Assembly: GCA_012728815.1 (NCBI GenBank)
Contig: JAAYEI010000060.1
Span: 1 to 64,000, forward strand
Reading direction: 5' to 3'
DNA: 64,000 bases
Source: Clostridiales bacterium
GTDB lineage: Bacteria; Bacillota; Clostridia; Christensenellales; Aristaeellaceae
In this document: in pieces, positions 32,404-41,468 of the stretch
How positions within the stretch are numbered: position 1 is the stretch's first letter
Layout: every line of letters begins with the position of its first letter
Notes under the pieces: generated by a model
Database searches by the model: none
What the model was told of the DNA's origin: nothing
What the model saw: only the letters and a program-made list of their open reading frames with translations
Program-made: the position numbers and the translations under genes

Positions 32404-33819
32404 ATGGGCAAAAACATCATCATGGACATCAACCACCTGATGGCAGACACCGTGGGCTACAACTACGGGATCAGCCGGGAAGATATTGACGGCAGGGCCG
32501 CACAGGCCGCGGCCGCCTGGCAGGCGGTCAGCAAGGCGCGCGGCAGTGGCTGGCTGGGTTGGACCGAGCTGCCCTACAACCAGCAAGAGATTGTGGAGGA
32601 CATCCTGCAGACCGCCAGGCAGATCAATGAGCGCTTTGACGCCTTTGTGGTGCTGGGCATCGGTGGCAGCGCGCTGGGGCCCATCGCGGTGCACCAGGCG
32701 CTCAAACACCTGCGTTACAACGAGGGCACCCGCGCGCAGCGCGGCCATCCGCGCTTTTATGTGGAGGACAACATCGACCCGGAGCGCATGAAGGCGCTGC
32801 TTGACGTGGTGGACCTGAAAACCACCTGCTTCAACATCATCACCAAATCCGGCGCCACCGCTGAAACCATGAGCCAATACCTGATCATCAGCGAGCTGCT
32901 CAAGCAGCAGGTTGGGGAGGGCTGGCAGCGGCACATCATCGCCACCACCGACCAGGAAAAGGGCAACCTGATTCAGCTGGCCCGCAAGGAAGGCTTCAAG
33001 ACCTTCTACATCCCTTCGGGCGTGGGCGGCCGCTTCAGCGAGCTGAGCCCTGTGGGCTTGCTGCCAGCCGCCGTGTGCGGCATTGACATCAAGGCCATGC
33101 TGGAAGGCGCCAAGGCCATGGACGCGCGCTGCCAGACGGAGGAAGTCTGGGCCAACCCCGCCCTGCTGCAAGCGGTGGTGCAGACCATCGCCATGGAAGA
33201 GATGGGGGTCAATGTCCAGGTGATGATGCCGTACGCCGACAGCCTGAAGTATATGGCAGACTGGTTTTGCCAGCTGTGGGCGGAAAGCCTGGGCAAGAAC
33301 GTAACCCGCAAGGGCCGCGCGGTTAACGTGGGCCAGACGCCGGTCAAGGCGCTTGGCGTGACCGACCAGCACAGCCAGCTTCAGCTGTACACCGAAGGGC
33401 CCTATGACAAGATTGTCACATTCCTCAGGGTGGAAAAGTTCCGCAACCAGGTGGACATCCCCCACGGTGTGGCGGAGTTCCCTGACGTGGCCTTCCTGGG
33501 CGGTAAGAGCCTGAACCAGCTGATTGAGGCTGAGTACCAGGGCACCCAGTACGCGCTGCTGCGCGCCGGGCGCATGAGCCAGACCATCACCTTCCCGGTG
33601 GTGGATGAGCACAGCATCGGCCAGTTCCTGTACTTCTATGAGCTGGTCACCGCATATGCCGGTGAGCTGCTGGACATTGACGCATTCAACCAGCCTGGGG
33701 TGGAGGAAAGCAAAATCGCCTCCTACGCGGTGCTTGGCAACACCGGTGCCAAATACCAGAGCAAACAGGCCGAGATGGCCGCACAGCCTGAGGGGAGGGC
33801 AGAATACCGGCTGGGCTAA
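32404..33819 (+). CDS. pgi: Glucose-6-phosphate isomerase
   Basis: Interconverts glucose 6-phosphate and fructose 6-phosphate in glycolysis. 471 residues, the shorter Bacillota type. The sugar-phosphate loops are visible as VVLGIGGSALGP (about 81-92) and the ITKSGATAET segment (SKSGTT-like), with PSGVGGRFSELSPVG in the middle and the C-terminal lysine in NTGAKYQSKQAEM. ATG 32404 has GGAGG seven bases upstream; the frame upstream overlaps the divergent glycosyltransferase promoter. It is monocistronic, ended by a strong hairpin. Confidence 0.96.
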   Translation: MGKNIIMDINHLMADTVGYNYGISREDIDGRAAQAAAAWQAVSKARGSGWLGWTELPYNQQEIVEDILQTARQINERFDAFVVLGIGGSALGPIAVHQALKHLRYNEGTRAQRGHPRFYVEDNIDPERMKALLDVVDLKTTCFNIITKSGATAETMSQYLIISELLKQQVGEGWQRHIIATTDQEKGNLIQLARKEGFKTFYIPSGVGGRFSELSPVGLLPAAVCGIDIKAMLEGAKAMDARCQTEEVWANPALLQAVVQTIAMEEMGVNVQVMMPYADSLKYMADWFCQLWAESLGKNVTRKGRAVNVGQTPVKALGVTDQHSQLQLYTEGPYDKIVTFLRVEKFRNQVDIPHGVAEFPDVAFLGGKSLNQLIEAEYQGTQYALLRAGRMSQTITFPVVDEHSIGQFLYFYELVTAYAGELLDIDAFNQPGVEESKIASYAVLGNTGAKYQSKQAEMAAQPEGRAEYRLG

Positions 33820-33875
33820 ACTGGCCTGCAGCCACAACAACCGGACAGCTGCACAGTATCATATGGATATAGAAT

Positions 33876-33908
33876 TGGCGGGCGGCACTGGGCCGCCCGC
33901 CATTTGTG
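33876..33908 (+). terminator. Hairpin terminator between pgi and the secreted protein gene
   Basis: An 11-bp perfect GC-rich stem (33876-33886 with 33892-33902, loop ACTGG) lies between convergent genes. The T-tract is weak on both sides (TTTGTG, AATTCT), so it may work in both directions but not strongly. Confidence 0.65.
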
Positions 33909-33922
33909 ACAACAGGCGGTGA

Positions 33923-36772
33923 TTACAGGGGCCGCGCTGCGCGGTAGGCGCTCAGCGGGCTGTAGTGGTACGCCCTGCTCACCACCTTGTATGCCCGCAC
34001 CTTGTAGTAGTAGGTTGTGCCTGTGCGCAGGGAGGTGTTCCGGAAGGACAGTGCCGTGCCCCGGTAAACCCGGGTATAGGTGCCGCTGGCGCTGGTGCTG
34101 CGAAGCAGCTCATAGCCGGTGGCGCCAGGCACAGCCTTCCAGGAGAGGGTCAGGCTGGTGGGGCTGCTCACCACCGCAGAGGGCGCGGTAGGCGCCGCCA
34201 GCGGCACGCCAGGTTTGACGGCGCCATAGACGCCATACAGGCGCTGGGTGCCTGCTGTTTTGTAGGCGCGCACCTTGTAATACCAGACAGCGCCCGCCCT
34301 CAGGCGGCTGTTGGTGAACGCGCGGGCGGTGCCGGCGTAGACCCGGGTATAGGTGCCCGTTCTGCTGCTGCTGCGCCATAGTTCGTAGCCGCTGGCGCCT
34401 GCCACCGCATTCCAGCTGATCTTGACAGCGGTGCCGTTCACCGCGGCCACACTGACAATGACCCCGCCCTGCAGCGCCACCGCAGCCTGGGGCGCGCTGA
34501 ACAGGCCGTAATAGGTGTTTCCCTCCTGGCTTGTGTAGGCCCTGACCTTGTAGTAATAGGGCCTGCCACTGACACGGCCGGTATCGCTGTAGGTTCTGCT
34601 GGCCCCTTTGTACACGCGGCTGTAGGTGCCATTGAGGCTGGTGCTGCGCCACAGCTCATAGCCGGTGGCGCGGGTCACCTTGTTCCAGCTGGTCTTGATG
34701 GCTGTCGCGCTGGAGGCCGCGACGGTGCTGAAGGCGGGGGCCGGGCGCTCTGTCACCTCAATGAATCTGGTCGTGGGCAGACTGACGTACTCATCATACA
34801 CTTCGGTCAACACGGCGTAGCTGCCGGTCCGCTCGGCCACAAAGGAGGTGACGCCGTCAAAGGAATGGTCCATCCCCACCAGGCTGCCATCCAGGTAGAT
34901 GGCGTGCAGGTAGTAAATCTCCCCGCTGCCCCCGCCTATTGTGGTGGTGGATGTGATGACATCACCTGGGTGGGCGGTGGCCGGGCTGAGGGTGTTGGCA
35001 TCGATGTACAGGTCGCTCACGCCCAGGGTGTCGCTGTTGATCTGGTAGACCAGATCCGGGAAGGCGGTATCCCGCACAAAGGCTTCCACGCGGTAGGAGC
35101 CGCTTCGCTGCAGATAGGTCTCAAAGCTTCTGCCATAGGCCCATTCGGTGCTGGAGATCCTTGCGTCGCCATTGAATAGGTGAAACTCGCACTGCAGCGC
35201 GCCCTGCACGCCGTAGGCGTCAACCGTCCAGGTGATGGTTTCATCAATCCAGGGGTATTCATTGCTCGGGTAGACGCCATTGACCACCAGGGTGGGGTCA
35301 CCATAATCCACATAGATGAGGGCGCTGGACGCGTCCAGGTCCCTGTAGGTAATGTCCTTTTCCCATACCCTGGCATCCAGCCGGTAATAGCCAGCCTGGG
35401 AAGCCCTGTGGCTGAAGGTGAGAATGTCCAGATAGCCCGGTGACTGCGCCATCACAGACCAATCGTGGCCGTCAGGGGAATAAAACAGGGTGTAGTAATA
35501 GGACAGGCGGCCGCTGGACTGCTGGGTATGGACTGTCCATGTCAGCTGGTCGCCGGTAAGCGGCAGGGACAGGTCGCTATTGATGCCAAGAATCATCAGC
35601 CTGGACACGCCCAGGCTGTCCCAGCACCACTCAATCTTCTCCTGCCAGCTTTGGTAGTCGTATACGAAAGCTTTCACGCTGTAATTGCCCGGCTCCGTGG
35701 GCACAAAGGCGTAGCTGCTGGCGTACTGATAGGCGGGCATGTACTGGTAGATGTTCCCATCCTTGTAGATGTCAAAGGCATAAACAAACTCGCCCTGGCC
35801 GCTGGTGTGAATCTGCCAGGTAACAGCCGTCCCGGCAGATTTATTCAGGTTCAGGTAGTCGGTGTCCAGGCTGACCCAGACCTCAACAGCAGCGTTACCG
35901 CGCATGGTGGTCTGGGTGGCGGACGCGGCACTGGGGCTTCGCTTGGGCAGCGCCTTGCTGGCCTGGTGGACAGGCTCCGTTCCTGGTTCTGGCGGCTGTG
36001 TGACATCCGGGGTGGGCGCTGGCGCAATGGCAGAGCTTGCCAGGTTATCCGGGCTGGCCGCCGGCGCCACCTCATCAGGTGGTTCAATGGCTGGCACAGT
36101 TTCAGCCTCAGGATCCTGGGGGGTGGTCTCCTCCCCCACCGCTTCAGGCAGCGTGACAGGGACGGCATCCACTGGAGTTTCCTGCGCGGGCGCTTCCACT
36201 TCCTCCTCAACAGCATCAGGGGGTGGCGCATCCGTGGCTTCTTGCGCCGATTCACCCGGGGCCTGCGCTTCAACTTCAGGGCTTGCAGCCGGATCTGGCT
36301 GCGCATCTTCGGGCGCGTCAATCGGGGCGGGTTGGTGGGCAGGCTCCTCCCCCACCACTTCAGGAAGCGTGACAGGGCCCGCGTCCACTGGGGTTTCCCG
36401 CGGGGGCGCTTCCACTTCCTCCTCAACAGCGTCAGGGGGTGGCGCGTCCGTGGCTTCTTGAGCTGATTCAACCGGGGCCAGTGTTTCTTCTGGGCTTACA
36501 GCCAAATCTGGCTGCGCATCACCGGGCGTTTCAGCCGGGGCAGGCTGGTGAGCGGGCGGCTCATCCTGTGCTGCGGCTTCATCCGGCAGCAGCTCCGGTT
36601 GCGCGCTGACCGCATCAACATCAGGCGCTGCCTCATCCAGGACGGGCTCCACGGTTCCCACATCCGTGGAAACCTGGCTGGCTTCTGCCTGGTCCGTCTC
36701 CATGGCGGCCGGCAGGGTGCTGCACACCAAAAGCACGCAGAGCAACAGGGCTGTGAATTTTTTCCAGAACAT
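33923..36772 (-). CDS. Large repetitive secreted protein with Ig-like and FN3-like domains
   Basis: 949 residues. A signal peptide (about 1-23) is followed by an acidic Pro/Glu/Ala-rich region (about 24-275) that contains two tandem 72-residue repeats. A middle part (about 295-665) shows several Ig-like or CARDB-like beta segments with the pattern LTWTVHTQ, ITWTVDAYG and VITSTTTIGGG. Three FN3-like repeats of about 88 residues follow (from about 675), each with GYELxRSxSxxGTYxRVYxG and YYKVRAY. No enzyme motif, LPXTG or SLH domain is seen, so attachment is unclear. ATG 36772 has AGGAG upstream. It is probably a surface or matrix adhesin-like protein; the function is inferred only. Confidence 0.85.
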   Translation of the reverse strand: MFWKKFTALLLCVLLVCSTLPAAMETDQAEASQVSTDVGTVEPVLDEAAPDVDAVSAQPELLPDEAAAQDEPPAHQPAPAETPGDAQPDLAVSPEETLAPVESAQEATDAPPPDAVEEEVEAPPRETPVDAGPVTLPEVVGEEPAHQPAPIDAPEDAQPDPAASPEVEAQAPGESAQEATDAPPPDAVEEEVEAPAQETPVDAVPVTLPEAVGEETTPQDPEAETVPAIEPPDEVAPAASPDNLASSAIAPAPTPDVTQPPEPGTEPVHQASKALPKRSPSAASATQTTMRGNAAVEVWVSLDTDYLNLNKSAGTAVTWQIHTSGQGEFVYAFDIYKDGNIYQYMPAYQYASSYAFVPTEPGNYSVKAFVYDYQSWQEKIEWCWDSLGVSRLMILGINSDLSLPLTGDQLTWTVHTQQSSGRLSYYYTLFYSPDGHDWSVMAQSPGYLDILTFSHRASQAGYYRLDARVWEKDITYRDLDASSALIYVDYGDPTLVVNGVYPSNEYPWIDETITWTVDAYGVQGALQCEFHLFNGDARISSTEWAYGRSFETYLQRSGSYRVEAFVRDTAFPDLVYQINSDTLGVSDLYIDANTLSPATAHPGDVITSTTTIGGGSGEIYYLHAIYLDGSLVGMDHSFDGVTSFVAERTGSYAVLTEVYDEYVSLPTTRFIEVTERPAPAFSTVAASSATAIKTSWNKVTRATGYELWRSTSLNGTYSRVYKGASRTYSDTGRVSGRPYYYKVRAYTSQEGNTYYGLFSAPQAAVALQGGVIVSVAAVNGTAVKISWNAVAGASGYELWRSSSRTGTYTRVYAGTARAFTNSRLRAGAVWYYKVRAYKTAGTQRLYGVYGAVKPGVPLAAPTAPSAVVSSPTSLTLSWKAVPGATGYELLRSTSASGTYTRVYRGTALSFRNTSLRTGTTYYYKVRAYKVVSRAYHYSPLSAYRAARPL
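36129..36560 (-). repeat. Two tandem 216-bp repeats inside the secreted protein gene
   Basis: Unit one is about 36129-36344 and unit two about 36345-36560, in frame (72 codons each) and nearly identical over the segment encoding ESAQEATDAPPPDAVEEEVE. The differences are scattered point changes. Such repeats can expand or shrink by slippage or recombination. Confidence 0.85.
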
Positions 36773-36893
36773 GATGCGGTCTCCTCAATGTCATTGTATT
36801 GTTCCCAAAACAGACAGGCGCACAGACGCGGGTGGAAGGAGGAAGACCCCTGCCGCTTTGGTTGGATATGCTGTTGGTTGGGTGCCGTGGTCA

Positions 36894-36922
36894 TTATAAT
36901 GCCAGAAAAAACGGGCGTCAAG
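36894..36922 (-). promoter_or_regulatory. Promoter of the secreted protein gene
   Basis: On the minus strand: TTGACG (36917-36922), a 17-bp spacer containing a T6 run, perfect TATAAT (36894-36899). The 5' leader is about 115 nt with no clear structure. Confidence 0.88.
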
Positions 36923-36990
36923 ACAGTTTGATGCCCAATTTGCAATGTTTTATAGGGTTTTGTGCTCCCAGCCGCGGATGTTGGCGCCTT

Positions 36991-38169
36991 TTAGCTGTCC
37001 TGCGCCAAAAAGGCTTTGACATAGGCGGTGAAAAAGGCGGCGCCTTTGGGCAGCACCTGCTCATCAATGTCAAAGCGCGGGTGATGCTGGGTGTAGACCA
37101 GGCCCTTTTCCTCGTTGCGGATGCCAATGAAACACATGAAGCCGCTGAAGGCCTCCAGGTACATGCCAAAGTCTTCGGAGGCCAGGATGGGCTCAAAATC
37201 GTCCTGTGTAAACAAACCGGTATCTGTCAGCACCTGCCGGGCCAGGTCAACCGCTTCCTTGCTGTTGTACACCATCGGCACGCCCGGCTTGGTGGTCACA
37301 TGGGCCGTGGCGCCATAGGCTGCGGCAGTGTGCGTGGAGATGTCCCGGATCAGTTCCGTCACCCGTTCCCGGTCGCGTGTACTGAAGGTGCGGTGGCCAC
37401 CGCGCAGGGAAGCGGTGTTGGGGAAGATGTTGGGCAAGGTGCCGCCTTGAATCTGGCCTATATGCACCACACAGGGGTTCAGGGTGGATACGCGGTTGGT
37501 GGGAATCGCGCTGAGCTGAAGCGCAATCTGGCACAGGGGCTGGATGGGGTCCACGCACAGGTCAGGCCGCGCGCCATGGCCGCCCCGGCCTTTCACCACC
37601 ACCTCAAAAAAGTCACCGTTGGCCATGCGGGCGCCTTCCACCGCGGACATCAGCCCGCTGTCCAGATCCGCCCAGACATGGGCGGCGATGACCTGGTCCA
37701 CCCCGCCGCGGGCATGGAGGTAATCAATCAGCACCTGGGCGCTGCCCCCCACCTCCTCAGCGGACTGGAAGCAAAAAAACACAGTGCCCGCTAGCTCCGC
37801 CTGCATGTCCTTCAGCATCATGGCAGCCCCCAGCGCCATGGCCGTGTGCCCGTCATGTCCGCAGGCATGCATGACGCCAGGGTTTTGGGATTCAAAGGCC
37901 AAACCGGTCTGCTCCATGATGGGCAGGGCGTCCATGTCCGCGCGGATGGCGATGCGTTTGCTGCCCGCCCCGGCCTTGCCACCCACCAGCCAGCCGCACA
38001 CGCAGTGCTTGTCCAGGCGTTCATAGGGGATGCCCATCTTCTCCAGCTCCTCACAGACCCGCGCGCTGGTGCGCACCTCCTGGTTTGACAGCTCGGGGTG
38101 CTGGTGGAAATGCCGGCGAAGGGCGATGACGGCCGGCCCATGGGCCTGCTGCAGCTGGTTGAGGTTCAT
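36991..38169 (-). CDS. M20 family metallopeptidase / N-acyl amino acid amidohydrolase
   Basis: 392-residue dizinc hydrolase of the M20D type (as hippurate hydrolase, YxeP/AmhX). Metal-binding HACGHDGHTA (about 100-109) and the acidic pair in FQSAEEVGGSA (about 133-134) are present, followed by the lid domain (about 175-290) and the C-terminal zinc ligand in QHHPRFDIDE. It likely removes acyl groups from amino acids or opens small peptides. ATG 38169 has GGAAG upstream. It has its own extended -10 promoter. Relation to the peptide transporter is possible in function, but the genes are far apart. Confidence 0.92.
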   Translation of the reverse strand: MNLNQLQQAHGPAVIALRRHFHQHPELSNQEVRTSARVCEELEKMGIPYERLDKHCVCGWLVGGKAGAGSKRIAIRADMDALPIMEQTGLAFESQNPGVMHACGHDGHTAMALGAAMMLKDMQAELAGTVFFCFQSAEEVGGSAQVLIDYLHARGGVDQVIAAHVWADLDSGLMSAVEGARMANGDFFEVVVKGRGGHGARPDLCVDPIQPLCQIALQLSAIPTNRVSTLNPCVVHIGQIQGGTLPNIFPNTASLRGGHRTFSTRDRERVTELIRDISTHTAAAYGATAHVTTKPGVPMVYNSKEAVDLARQVLTDTGLFTQDDFEPILASEDFGMYLEAFSGFMCFIGIRNEEKGLVYTQHHPRFDIDEQVLPKGAAFFTAYVKAFLAQDS

Positions 38170-38217
38170 CTGTGCTCTTCCTTTCTGTGCCTTCACGCGT
38201 TCAGGCGCCTAAAGAAG

Positions 38218-38226
38218 AATATACCA
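38218..38226 (-). promoter_or_regulatory. Extended -10 promoter of the M20 peptidase gene
   Basis: On the minus strand TGg-TATATT; no clear -35. The leader is about 40 nt. Confidence 0.5.
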
Positions 38227-38273
38227 TAGGTTTCACGGCCTGCCGCGGTTGCCGGGGAGGAAATCTTTGGTAT

Positions 38274-38305
38274 CATAATAAAAGGGTGCCAAGCGAGTGG
38301 CACCC
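38274..38305 (-). terminator. Terminator of the glycine cleavage operon
   Basis: Eight-bp stem GGGTGCCA (38284-38291) with TGGCACCC (38298-38305), six-base loop, followed on the minus strand by TTTTATTATGATA. Confidence 0.9.
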
Positions 38306-38322
38306 TCTGTCATTGTGATGGC

Positions 38323-39750
38323 TTATTCCGGAAAGCTGTAGCGCACGATGGGGTTGCGCGCGGCGCCCACCTCGTCCGGCCGCCCGATGGGCGTGGTGGT
38401 GGGGCAGTCATGCAGGCTGTCCGGCTTGTCCTGAATCATCTGGTGAATCTGGGCGAAGGCTTCAGCGGCTTCGTCCAGGGTTTCACGGTTCTCGGTCTCG
38501 GTGGGCTCCACCATGAGGGCCTCCGGCACGATCAGCGGGAAGTACATGGTGGGCGGGTGCATGCCGTAGTCCAGCAGGCACTTGGCCACATCCAGGGCGC
38601 CCACGCCTGTGCTGCGCTTGACCTTGTCCAGGGACAGCACAAACTCATGCATGCAGATGCGGTTGTAATAAGGCGGGAAGTAGGGCTCAATCTTGCGCAT
38701 CAGGTAGTTGGCGTTGAGCACTGCCATGCCGCTGGTCTGCGCGACGCCCTCACGGCCCAGGGTCAGCGCGTAGGTCAGCGCGCGGGCCACCACCAGGAAG
38801 TTGCCGTGGAAAGCGCGCACCTGGCCGACGCTGTCCCCGGTGTCAACCTCTGCCAGGCGTGCGCCCATGTGGCTGTGGGGCAGGAAGGGGCTGAGGAACT
38901 CCTTGCAGCCAACGGGGCCCGCGCCCGGGCCGCCGCCCCCATGCGGGGTGGAGAAGGTTTTGTGCAGGTTGAGGTGCACGATGTCAAAGCCCATGTCGCC
39001 CGGACGCACCCAGCCCATGATGGCATTGAGGTTGGCGCCGTCGTAGTAGTTCAGGCCGCCGGACTCATGCACCAGGCGGGTGATCTCCAGGATGTTGGGG
39101 TCGAAGATGCCCACGGTGTTGGGGTTGGTCAGCATCAGCCCGGCCACGGTGTCATCCAGGTTGGCCTTGAGAGCATCCAGGTCCACGCAGCCCTGGTCAT
39201 CCGAGGGCAGGTGGGTAACAGTAAAGCCCACCATGGCGGCACTGGCCGGGTTGGTGCCATGGGCGGAGTCCGGGATGAGCACCCGGGTGCGCTGGGTGTC
39301 CCCGCGCTTCTCATGGTATTTCTTCATGAGCAGCAGGCCCACATACTCGCCATGGGCGCCGGCGGCCGGCTGGAAGGTCATGTCATCCATGCCGGTAATC
39401 TCACACAGCACCTCGCGCGCGCGGTCCAGCACCTCATGGCAGCCCCTGGCGGTGTCCACCGGCTGCAGGGGATGCATGCGGGCGAAGCCGGGCAGGCCCG
39501 CCACCACCTCGTTGATGCGGGGGTTGTACTTCATGGTGCAGGAACCCAGTGGGTAGAAGCCGCTGTTCACCCCGAAGGCCTGCTTGGCCAGCTTGGTGTA
39601 GTGGCGGCTGATGGCCACCTCGCTCATTTCCGGCAGCCGGGGGCGCTCCTTGCGCTGAACCGCCTTGGGCAGCTCCCGCTTGGGAAAGGTGCTCTGCGGC
39701 ATCTGGAAGGTTCTGCGGCCAGCCACGCTGCGTTCAAAAATCAGTTTCAT
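38323..39750 (-). CDS. gcvPB: Glycine dehydrogenase (decarboxylating) subunit 2
   Basis: PLP-binding subunit of the P protein, which removes CO2 from glycine and hands the aminomethyl group to GcvH. 475 residues. The PLP lysine sits in HLNLHKTFSTPHGGGGPG, and FYPLGSCTMKYNPRIN and the ARAREVL-type N-terminal region fit subunit 2. ATG 39750 overlaps the gcvPA stop by four bases. The split into two genes is usual in Bacillota. It is the last gene before the terminator. Confidence 0.96.
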   Translation of the reverse strand: MKLIFERSVAGRRTFQMPQSTFPKRELPKAVQRKERPRLPEMSEVAISRHYTKLAKQAFGVNSGFYPLGSCTMKYNPRINEVVAGLPGFARMHPLQPVDTARGCHEVLDRAREVLCEITGMDDMTFQPAAGAHGEYVGLLLMKKYHEKRGDTQRTRVLIPDSAHGTNPASAAMVGFTVTHLPSDDQGCVDLDALKANLDDTVAGLMLTNPNTVGIFDPNILEITRLVHESGGLNYYDGANLNAIMGWVRPGDMGFDIVHLNLHKTFSTPHGGGGPGAGPVGCKEFLSPFLPHSHMGARLAEVDTGDSVGQVRAFHGNFLVVARALTYALTLGREGVAQTSGMAVLNANYLMRKIEPYFPPYYNRICMHEFVLSLDKVKRSTGVGALDVAKCLLDYGMHPPTMYFPLIVPEALMVEPTETENRETLDEAAEAFAQIHQMIQDKPDSLHDCPTTTPIGRPDEVGAARNPIVRYSFPE

Positions 39751-41063
39751 TGTCCGCTCACCTCCCGGATAACGGCGATGACCTCATCAATCGCCTGCTT
39801 GTCCATCTTCTCTGTGACACACCACAGCAGCTTGTCGTCCACTGTCAGGCCGCAGAGGATGCCGCGCCTGGCCATCTCAGCCTCAAACTGGCGCACATCC
39901 ATGGGGCAGTGGGTCAGGAACTCGTTGAAAAAGTCCGCGGTATGCACCCGGCCAAAGCCCTTGAGCTTGCCCAGCTCATCCGCGAAGTAGTGGGCGCCCT
40001 CATAGCACAGCTGCGCCACCTCGGCCATGCCCTGAGGCCCCATGGCGGCCATGTAGACCGCGGCCGTCATGGCGCACAGCGCCTGGTTGGTGCAGACATT
40101 GCTGGAGGCCTTCTCCCGGCGGATGTGCTGCTCGCGCGCCTGCAGGGTGAGCACATAGGCCCGCCTGCCCTGCTTGTCCTTGGTTTCCCCGGCAATGCGG
40201 CCGGGCAGCATGCGCATCATGTCCTTGCGGGCAGCCATGAAGCCCAGGTAGGGGCCGCCCCAGCTCATGGGGATGCCCAGGGGCTGGCCTTCGCCCACGG
40301 CGATGTCATAGCCCAGCTCACCCGGAGAGGCGCAGATGCCCAGGGAGATGGGGTACACACCCATGACTGCCTTGGCACCGGCCTGATGGGCCAGGTTTGC
40401 CGCCTGCTCAGCCTGCTCAAACAGGCCGTAGAAGTTGGGCTGCTGCACGTAGACACAGGCGGTGTCGCCGGGCAGGTTCTCCAGGGCGGACAGGTCCAGC
40501 AGGCCGTCCTTCTGGGGAATCAGCTCAAAGGGCACCTCCCGCCCCCAGCAGTAGGTACGGATGGTCTCAATGACCTCCGGGTGGGCAGTGGAAGCCACAT
40601 AGACGCGTTCACGGGAGCGGGTCTGGGTCATCATGACGGCTTCAGCCGCGGCCGAGGCGCCGTCATACACCGAGGCGTTGCTCACGTCCATGCCGGTGAG
40701 CTCGCAGATCATGGTCTGGTATTCAAAGATGGACTGCAGCACGCCCTGGCTGATCTCCGCCTGGTAGGGGGTGTAGGTGGTGAGGAACTCCTCCTTGGCA
40801 GTCACGGTGCTGACGATGGCGGGGATGTGGTGGTCATAGGCGCCGGCGCCGCGCAGCACGGTTTGGAACACGGTGTTCTTCGCGGCAATTTTTTCCATCT
40901 CCTGGCGCACGCCCATCTCAGACAGGCCGGGCTTGATGTCTACGGAATCCTTCAGTAGCACCTCACGGGGAACGTCCACAAAGAGGTCCTTCAGCTCCTT
41001 TAAGCCGATGGCCTCCAGCATCTGTTGCTGTTCGTCACGGGTTGATGGCAGGTAGCTCCCCAT
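39747..41063 (-). CDS. gcvPA: Glycine dehydrogenase (decarboxylating) subunit 1
   Basis: 438 residues, the non-PLP half of the P protein that completes the heterotetramer with GcvPB. Diagnostic segments are YLPSTRDEQQQMLEAIG near the N-terminus, the RGAGAYDHHIPA block and GRIAGETKDKQGRRAYVLTL. One base separates it from gcvH and four bases overlap with gcvPB, so translation is coupled. Confidence 0.96.
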   Translation of the reverse strand: MGSYLPSTRDEQQQMLEAIGLKELKDLFVDVPREVLLKDSVDIKPGLSEMGVRQEMEKIAAKNTVFQTVLRGAGAYDHHIPAIVSTVTAKEEFLTTYTPYQAEISQGVLQSIFEYQTMICELTGMDVSNASVYDGASAAAEAVMMTQTRSRERVYVASTAHPEVIETIRTYCWGREVPFELIPQKDGLLDLSALENLPGDTACVYVQQPNFYGLFEQAEQAANLAHQAGAKAVMGVYPISLGICASPGELGYDIAVGEGQPLGIPMSWGGPYLGFMAARKDMMRMLPGRIAGETKDKQGRRAYVLTLQAREQHIRREKASSNVCTNQALCAMTAAVYMAAMGPQGMAEVAQLCYEGAHYFADELGKLKGFGRVHTADFFNEFLTHCPMDVRQFEAEMARRGILCGLTVDDKLLWCVTEKMDKQAIDEVIAVIREVSGQ

Positions 41064-41064
41064 C

Positions 41065-41442
41065 TTAGCCCTCCTTGCTGATCAACTCGAGGTATTGGTC
41101 CGCCGTGAGCAGATCATCCAGGCCGGTGACATCCTTTGCCTTGACGATCCAGGCGGCGTAAGCATCCTGGTTGATCAGCTCGGGGGCATCCAGCAGTTCT
41201 TCGTTCACCTGGGCGATGGTGCCGTTGACCGGGGCGATGATATCGCTGACCGCCTTGACGGACTCGACATCGGCGAAAGCTTCGTCCACCACCATCTCAT
41301 CATCCACATTGGGCAGGTTGATGAACACCAGGTCGCCCAGTTCCTTCTGGGCATAATCGGTGATGCCGATGATAGCCAGGTCGCCCTCCATGAGAACCCA
41401 CTCGTGGGAAGCAGAATACTTCAGGTGCTGGGGAATGTTCAT
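41065..41442 (-). CDS. gcvH: Glycine cleavage system H protein
   Basis: 125-residue lipoyl carrier that shuttles the aminomethyl group between P, T and L proteins. The lipoylated lysine is K63 in VESVKAVSDI. The GITDYAQKELGDLVFINLP segment is typical. The ATG at 41442 follows GGAGG in the 26-base gap after gcvT. The L protein gene is not in this operon. Confidence 0.97.
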   Translation of the reverse strand: MNIPQHLKYSASHEWVLMEGDLAIIGITDYAQKELGDLVFINLPNVDDEMVVDEAFADVESVKAVSDIIAPVNGTIAQVNEELLDAPELINQDAYAAWIVKAKDVTGLDDLLTADQYLELISKEG

Positions 41443-41468
41443 GTGTGCCTCCTATATTTCGATATTTT

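Noticed and set aside
36129..36560. CRISPR array or insertion sequence
   Set aside because: The two 216-bp units are in-frame coding repeats without spacers, terminal repeats or transposase.
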